Shown here: positions 18,372 through 22,491 of the stretch, piece by piece
Numbering within the stretch: position 1 is the first letter of the stretch
Layout of the letters: every line of letters begins with the position of its first letter
From: Pelargonium cotyledonis
Taxonomy: Eukaryota > Streptophyta > Magnoliopsida > Geraniales > Geraniaceae
Length of the DNA stretch: 22,491 nucleotides
Direction of reading: 5' to 3'
Assembly: GCA_036897625.1 (NCBI GenBank)
Contig: JAYMTA010001001.1
Coordinates: 1 to 22,491, forward strand
Notes under the pieces: model-generated
What the model saw: the letters and a program-made list of their open reading frames with translations, nothing else
What the model was told of the DNA's origin: nothing
Database searches by the model: none
Made by a program: the position numbers and the translations under genes

Positions 18372-20376
18372 ATGGTGTTTTTGTGCTGGGGTCGCCCAAC
18401 TCCCCAAGAACAAAAGAATTGCATAAACAAGTAAATGGAACTTGAAATTTTCAATGAATCATCCATAAATTGTAAACTTTAGCGCGTGAGTGGCTAATAC
18501 TTGCGATATATGTAATGTAACCAGGTCGGGTTCTTTCAACTATGACCCTAAATATAGAGGAGCTTCTGCTAAAAGTGTTTCCTCCCTGCAACAAGAGAGT
18601 GAGCTGTTGAAAGACGGTTTCATGCTCAATCATGCTCGCATTTTGGTTGGTTCGGGTTTTGATACTTATCAGAAGGGCAAGAGTGCACTTCAGACTTGGA
18701 GGTTTGGGATGTACTTTATTTTCTTGTATTGTTGAGAATAATCCTAATCCTAGGGTTTGATTTGATTTGATTTGTAGGCACTTCAATTTGAATTGGACGT
18801 TTGTAGATCCCAAAACTCCAATTCAAAGTGGGTCAAAGTTTTGTGTTTGTGTCAAGGAGTTTCTCCCGTGGGTCATGATGCCCCTTCAGTTGGTGTTTGT
18901 TAATGAAAGCACAAATAAAAGGAAATCCTTGGCTTCCTTTAGTTTCGGAAGTGGCACACTTGAAGGCCACCTACTGGTTAGTGCTTCAAACCTATTATAT
19001 TTTTATTTTCTTTCTTAACAACATGGTTTTGATTGGATATGTTTCTCAATTTCACAAGTCTCAAAACAGGAACCACAAGTTCATATTTTACTCTGTGAAC
19101 TTGTATTATTAATTACTGGCTTGAGTCCCCAAATTACCGATTTCTTCTTGATTTGGAAAACCTTAGTTTCTAGTCTATTGGGATCACAGTGACTATTTGA
19201 GCATGTTAATCTTATTTTGATATCTCCTCATTAGTTTCAGTTATGTTAAGTGATTATTAAAATGTGAAACAACTATAATAAAGCTTAACAATTCATGGAC
19301 ATCTATATATAATTCATAATACCTTCTCTTAAATGTTTGTGAAGTTACAGATTTTCACATACGTAAACAATATATTCACACACCATTGATTCATCAACCA
19401 TTGTTTTCCTGTATCACAGCATATCTCATCATCAAGGGATTGGCCCCTACTTGTCCTCTTTGGTGGTCATTTCTCAATCATTAGCTCTGTTTTTTTTATG
19501 GTTGCCGTATTCTAAATGTATTAGATTCCCTCCCTTCTTGTTTTTCTATGTAAACAGGGTCTGATATGGTTTGTTGAATGAGTTTGAACATGTCATGGAT
19601 ATGATATTATACGTGCATTTATTTCATCAGACTTAACTCTAAGCAATGAGCTACTTCCTGTTTATTTTTACTTTTACCATCAGAACTATTTTCAAGTAAA
19701 ACATACTTTTGTGACTTGTTATTTGTTAAACTACAGTATCATCTCCCAAGCCGGCTTGGTTGTGCTAATGCCCTATTTTGTCTGAGTTTATAATTCTTGC
19801 AATCGATGTTAGAGGCTTTGAACAGTTCTTTGCATAATACTGAAACCTCGTTTTATATATCCATACTTGTTCATTTTCACGTATGGAGTTGTGTGATTGT
19901 TGTTTAGTATGCGAGGTCAAACTGGTTGAATAAATGTTCTCTTGAATGGGATTGGGACTGGTACTGGTTTGCAGCCTATCATGCAAACATAATGGTTTCT
20001 TGAGATGCTTCGAGTATTTGATAAGAGTAGTCTATTAAGTTTCATTTTGTATGCTTTAGTATTGTGATTCTGCATCATAAACTATGCCACCCGTTACAAT
20101 TTGAGAGTGCATCTTTGCACGGCATTCATCATTTGCTTTGTCTTCAGTGTTGATTATCACGGCTAATACAACATTGACTTTTATTGAAAGCAGGCTGGAG
20201 AAGAACGGTTTTCAATCAACCTGGACGAGAAGAACCAAGTATGGTATGAAATAGTTTCGTTATCGAAGCCTGCACATTTTTTATCGGTTATCGGGAAACC
20301 TTACGTGCAATTTAGGCAGAAGTATTTTGCCCGCCAATCTACTAATGCAGTCCTGAAACATATGTATACTCCATAG
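18372..20376 (+). CDS. UPF0548 / DUF1990 family protein
   Basis: Four coding exons: 18372-18430, 18525-18701, 18778-18976 and 20194-20376. Phases join to 205 codons plus TAG, the same length I recall for Arabidopsis At2g17695 (UPF0548). The start MVFLCWGRPTPQEQKN matches that protein's MVFLSWGRPS start, and the intron falls at the same kind of position. Conserved blocks are GSFNYDPKYRGASAKSV (about 22-38), NHARILVGSG, HFNLNWTFVDP (80-90), FCVCVKEFLPWVM, FSFGSGTLEGHLLAGEERFS (about 134-153), VWYEIVSLSKPAHFLS (162-177) and QKYFARQSTNAVLKHM at the end. The biochemical role of DUF1990 is unknown; no signal peptide or membrane segment is evident. The gene looks intact. Its oddity is the inverted copy of intron 2 immediately upstream and the CACTA remnant that replaces normal upstream DNA. 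Confidence 0.95.
18977..20193 (+). other. Intron 3 of the UPF0548 gene
   Basis: A 1.2-kb intron from GTTAGT at 18977 to AAGCAG at 20193. It is ordinary AT-rich intron sequence in which no repeat or gene was recognised. Confidence 0.85.
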
Positions 20377-20398
20377 CCTTCTGCTGTATGCTTTTATA

Positions 20399-20404
20399 AA
20401 TAAA
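20399..20404 (+). terminator. Poly(A) signal of the UPF0548 gene
   Basis: AATAAA lies 23 nt after the TAG stop. A second, weaker A-rich site follows near 20470-20490. Confidence 0.5.
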
Positions 20405-20534
20405 TTCTTGGACCATCAATGGCCAACTTGTAAACATGTACTCCTACCATTACTAGCTAAGAAGAAAACAATTAATTTTGGTGAATAAATGGCCGAGTTT
20501 TGTTGGGGGCAATATATGATTTTTATGTTATTTT

Positions 20535-20629
20535 AGAAGCAACCGAGATTCAAACCGGAGACCTCTAGATGAGCAAATACGTTATGCCAATTGCTCAGGT
20601 GATAGTTGGTGACAATGTATGATGTATAG
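20535..20629. repeat. Possible repeat remnant with a tRNA-arm-like phrase
   Basis: GAGATTCAAACCGGAGACCT at about 20547-20566 resembles the reverse complement of a tRNA T-arm region, a phrase often seen in plant dispersed repeats. No full tRNA fold, box A or tail is visible. Confidence 0.25.
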
Positions 20630-20764
20630 GCGCTTGTTTGGCAAACTACAATTGCAAACAAAGGTAAATCACACGATGAGAAAGTTGGAAGTATCATTGA
20701 TGATTTAGGTGAAAAAATGAATGATTTAGAGCTGGCACAAGAGAATGACAATGAAGATAATTGA
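20630..20764 (+). pseudogene. Possible terminal-exon remnant of an unknown gene
   Basis: After a candidate acceptor GATGTATAG (AG at 20628-20629), 44 codons stay open in frame to TGA at 20762-20764. They read ALVWQTTIANKGKSHDEKVG, then SIIDDLGEKMNDLELAQEND and NEDN. The charged, helix-prone, acidic tail looks protein-like and unlike the AT-rich surroundings. I do not recognise the family and see no partner exon. It may be a fragment of a transposon or of a host gene. Confidence 0.25.
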
Positions 20765-21900
20765 ATCTTTTGTTAAAAGGATAATTTCAGATGCACTGTG
20801 AATTATTCACTTATATTAAACGTATTTTTAAAAAATTTCAAATCAAATATCTATCTAAACTTCACAATTTGCTATCCGGTTAAATCTAATAGAACTATTA
20901 TATTTTTTTTTTCAGAAAATACCCATTATACCCTTGTGTCTATTGTTCTTGAGTTTATTCTTAATGTTCCTGAGTTTTGAAAAGCAAAATACATGAAAAC
21001 TCAGATACACTTTTTTATTTTTGATTTCGGGGCTTTGATTTATTTATTTATAATAATTTTGGTTTGAACAAATTCAAGAGCATGAAGAACCAACGGATAG
21101 TAAATTATAAAGTTTTGATGTATAATTTATTCAAAAAATAGATTAGGGAATACATTTGATTTAAGTGAATAGTTGATATGGTGCATTTGACCACTTCTAT
21201 TAATGTATCATGTCTATGTTTTATTACAAAAATGTGTTCATGAAAGTGTCATGTTGTAACCTGTATGCCGTGTCTGTGCAATATAGTTACTAGTTCATGA
21301 ACTATTGTGATTATATATATAAAATACTCTCAACTAGTCATTTATGTCAATGAGCTGATAACACTTCATCAATCAACACTTATGCATGGTCTTAATAAAT
21401 TTGTGGGCGTGAAGCGTTTTTTTGAATTCACTTATTTTGTGTCTTAACTTTGAGATCTCTGCCAATAAATCATGTCCATCCACTTATGTAACTAGTTGTA
21501 TCCACAAGTGCTATCTTATTTAACTTATATCTTGTTAGTCAACTTGCATAGTTCTTTCTTTCCGGTAATAGCATTAACAATGTAAATAAATATTTCTGTA
21601 TGTAACTAAAACTAGTGTTCATTTTTAATATTTTTATGTTGTCTAGAAATGAATTTTGATTTGACTTTTTAAATTTTTATAGTCAAAATATATTAAAGAT
21701 ATGCTTCCAAAAGAGACGTAATATTTGGAGGAGCCGAAAGTAAAGTTTGACCTATGCCAACATTTTTATTAGAGATTATGGGAACTTAATTCACACATGT
21801 AGTCATTCAATAAAAACAAACTATATTATTAAACTGCAAAGATAAAACATCAATATTTGATATAATTATGCGAAAGTAAGTGAAACACCCTCCCCTTTTG
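20765..21900. other. AT-rich intergenic stretch
   Basis: No convincing gene, repeat end or RNA gene was recognised. The plus frame at 20798-20980 has no family likeness. Confidence 0.5.
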
Positions 21901-22089
21901 ATTGGTTGGACGTCTAATTCGGCTATCACATATATATAACTATCCCCTCTATCCAAATCCATTGGAAGTTTCGAACGACACACACTCCAAACTCATCGGT
22001 TTCCTGCCCCAACAACGGTTTGAGAAGTCTCAAATGACCCAACACACTCCTACTCCGTTCAACCTTGCAAAGATCGATGAATGCGTTTG
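21901..22089 (+). promoter_or_regulatory. Possible promoter and first-exon start, interrupted by an insertion
   Basis: A TATA-like ATATATATAA lies at about 21929-21938, followed by C-rich leader-like sequence and an ATG at 22034 in good context (CAAATGACC). The frame reads MTQHTPTPFNLAKIDECVC and then enters the hAT-like element at 22090. The gene family is not recognised. The downstream frame inside the element is low-complexity and not a real continuation. Confidence 0.35.
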
Positions 22090-22491
22090 TAGGGATGGCA
22101 ACGGGGCGGGGGCGGATTGTGTATTCTCCGTCTCCATCCCCGCTTCATGTTCCTTCTCCCGTCCCCGTCTCATTTCCCGCTCGGGGATTATTCTCCACCC
22201 CCATCCCCATCTCCGACGGGGCCCCATTAATAATTTCTAATATATATGTAATAGAACACAACCAATATAACTTTTAATAATTATACTAAATAATTCAAAA
22301 ATATAATATTAATTTAATACCATGACATGAAATCTAAATTTTAGTCCGAAAACATAATAACAATTCAAGTACAACTAATATCGAAAACAAGTAATAAAAA
22401 AAACCTGAAACAAAAAAGAGTTACATGAATGACAAATATGCAACTTCTGATATTATTCAAAATGTATTTATATTTTAATATTATGTATTTT
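22090..22491 (+). mobile_element. hAT-like non-autonomous element, left part (runs off window)
   Basis: It starts TAGGGATGGCAACGGGGCGG, a terminus seen in many plant hAT-like repeats. A G/C-rich block of CCCCATCCCCATCT-type phrases follows (to about 22222), then AT-rich sequence to the window end. The candidate left copy of an 8-bp target duplication is TGCGTTTG (22082-22089); the right end is outside the window, so this is unconfirmed. Confidence 0.6.

Noticed and set aside
18490-18524. ATG-proximal start MANTCDICNVTR for the UPF0548 protein
   Set aside because: This lies in intron 1; the family start MVFLCWGRP is encoded at 18372 and splices in phase to 18525.
18451-18813. 120-aa minus-strand frame similar to the plus-strand frame at 17763-17960
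   Set aside because: The similarity is the inverted DNA repeat itself; the frame is antisense to UPF0548 exons and not a gene.
1-22491. CRISPR arrays, tRNA or rRNA genes, or a novel multi-gene system
   Set aside because: No regularly spaced repeats, no complete tRNA fold and no rRNA-like sequence were seen; the content is explained by plant genes and transposable elements.

Overview
This window looks like nuclear DNA from a dicot plant. It is AT-rich, its genes have many introns with GT..AG borders, and its proteins are plant-specific (an ACT-domain Raf-like kinase, an IQ67-domain protein, a UPF0548/DUF1990 protein). It also carries plant-type LINE, PIF/Harbinger, CACTA and hAT-like repeats. 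I cannot name the species. There is no sign of a prokaryotic operon, CRISPR array or organellar DNA. All family names come from recognising sequence by eye; no database was searched.

Layout. (1) 1-8349, plus strand: the 3' twelve coding exons of a STY8/STY17/STY46-type kinase. They join into 397 codons with consistent phases, from inside the ACT domain to the stop; the N-terminal exons lie to the left of the window. Its introns hold a hairpin MITE-like repeat, microsatellites and a faint Copia-like trace. (2) 8350-9450: the kinase 3'UTR converges with a minus-strand IQD gene. That gene has only two recognisable exons (129 codons), so it encodes little beyond the calmodulin-binding IQ67 domain. 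(3) 9838-14141: a decayed 4.3-kb PIF/Harbinger transposon. It has matching TAA target-site duplications, a broken Myb/SANT-like gene and the C-terminal part of a DDE transposase. Two small poly(A)-tailed retro-insertions, each with its own target-site duplication, sit inside it. (4) 14145-15709: repeat-derived spacer, including a probable minus-strand LINE tail. (5) 15710-17866: the 5' part of a CACTA (En/Spm) element, with a CACTA terminus, a CT-rich leader with a splice donor, and the start of a TNP2-type transposase broken by stops. (6) 17867-20404, plus strand: a complete four-coding-exon UPF0548 gene (205 aa). Directly upstream lies an inverted 108-bp copy of its own intron 2 with both exon edges. 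(7) 20405-22491: mostly AT-rich spacer, a possible exon remnant, a possible promoter and first exon, and a hAT-like element that starts at 22090 and runs off the right edge.

The host genes do not form a pathway; they are ordinary neighbours. The most unusual structure is at 17866/17867. There the CACTA sequence stops exactly where the inverted copy of the UPF0548 gene's interior begins. This leaves at most about 86 bp between the rearranged DNA and that gene's first inferred 5'UTR splice donor, so its promoter may now lie in transposon-derived or self-duplicated sequence, and read-through RNA could fold into a 108-bp hairpin.
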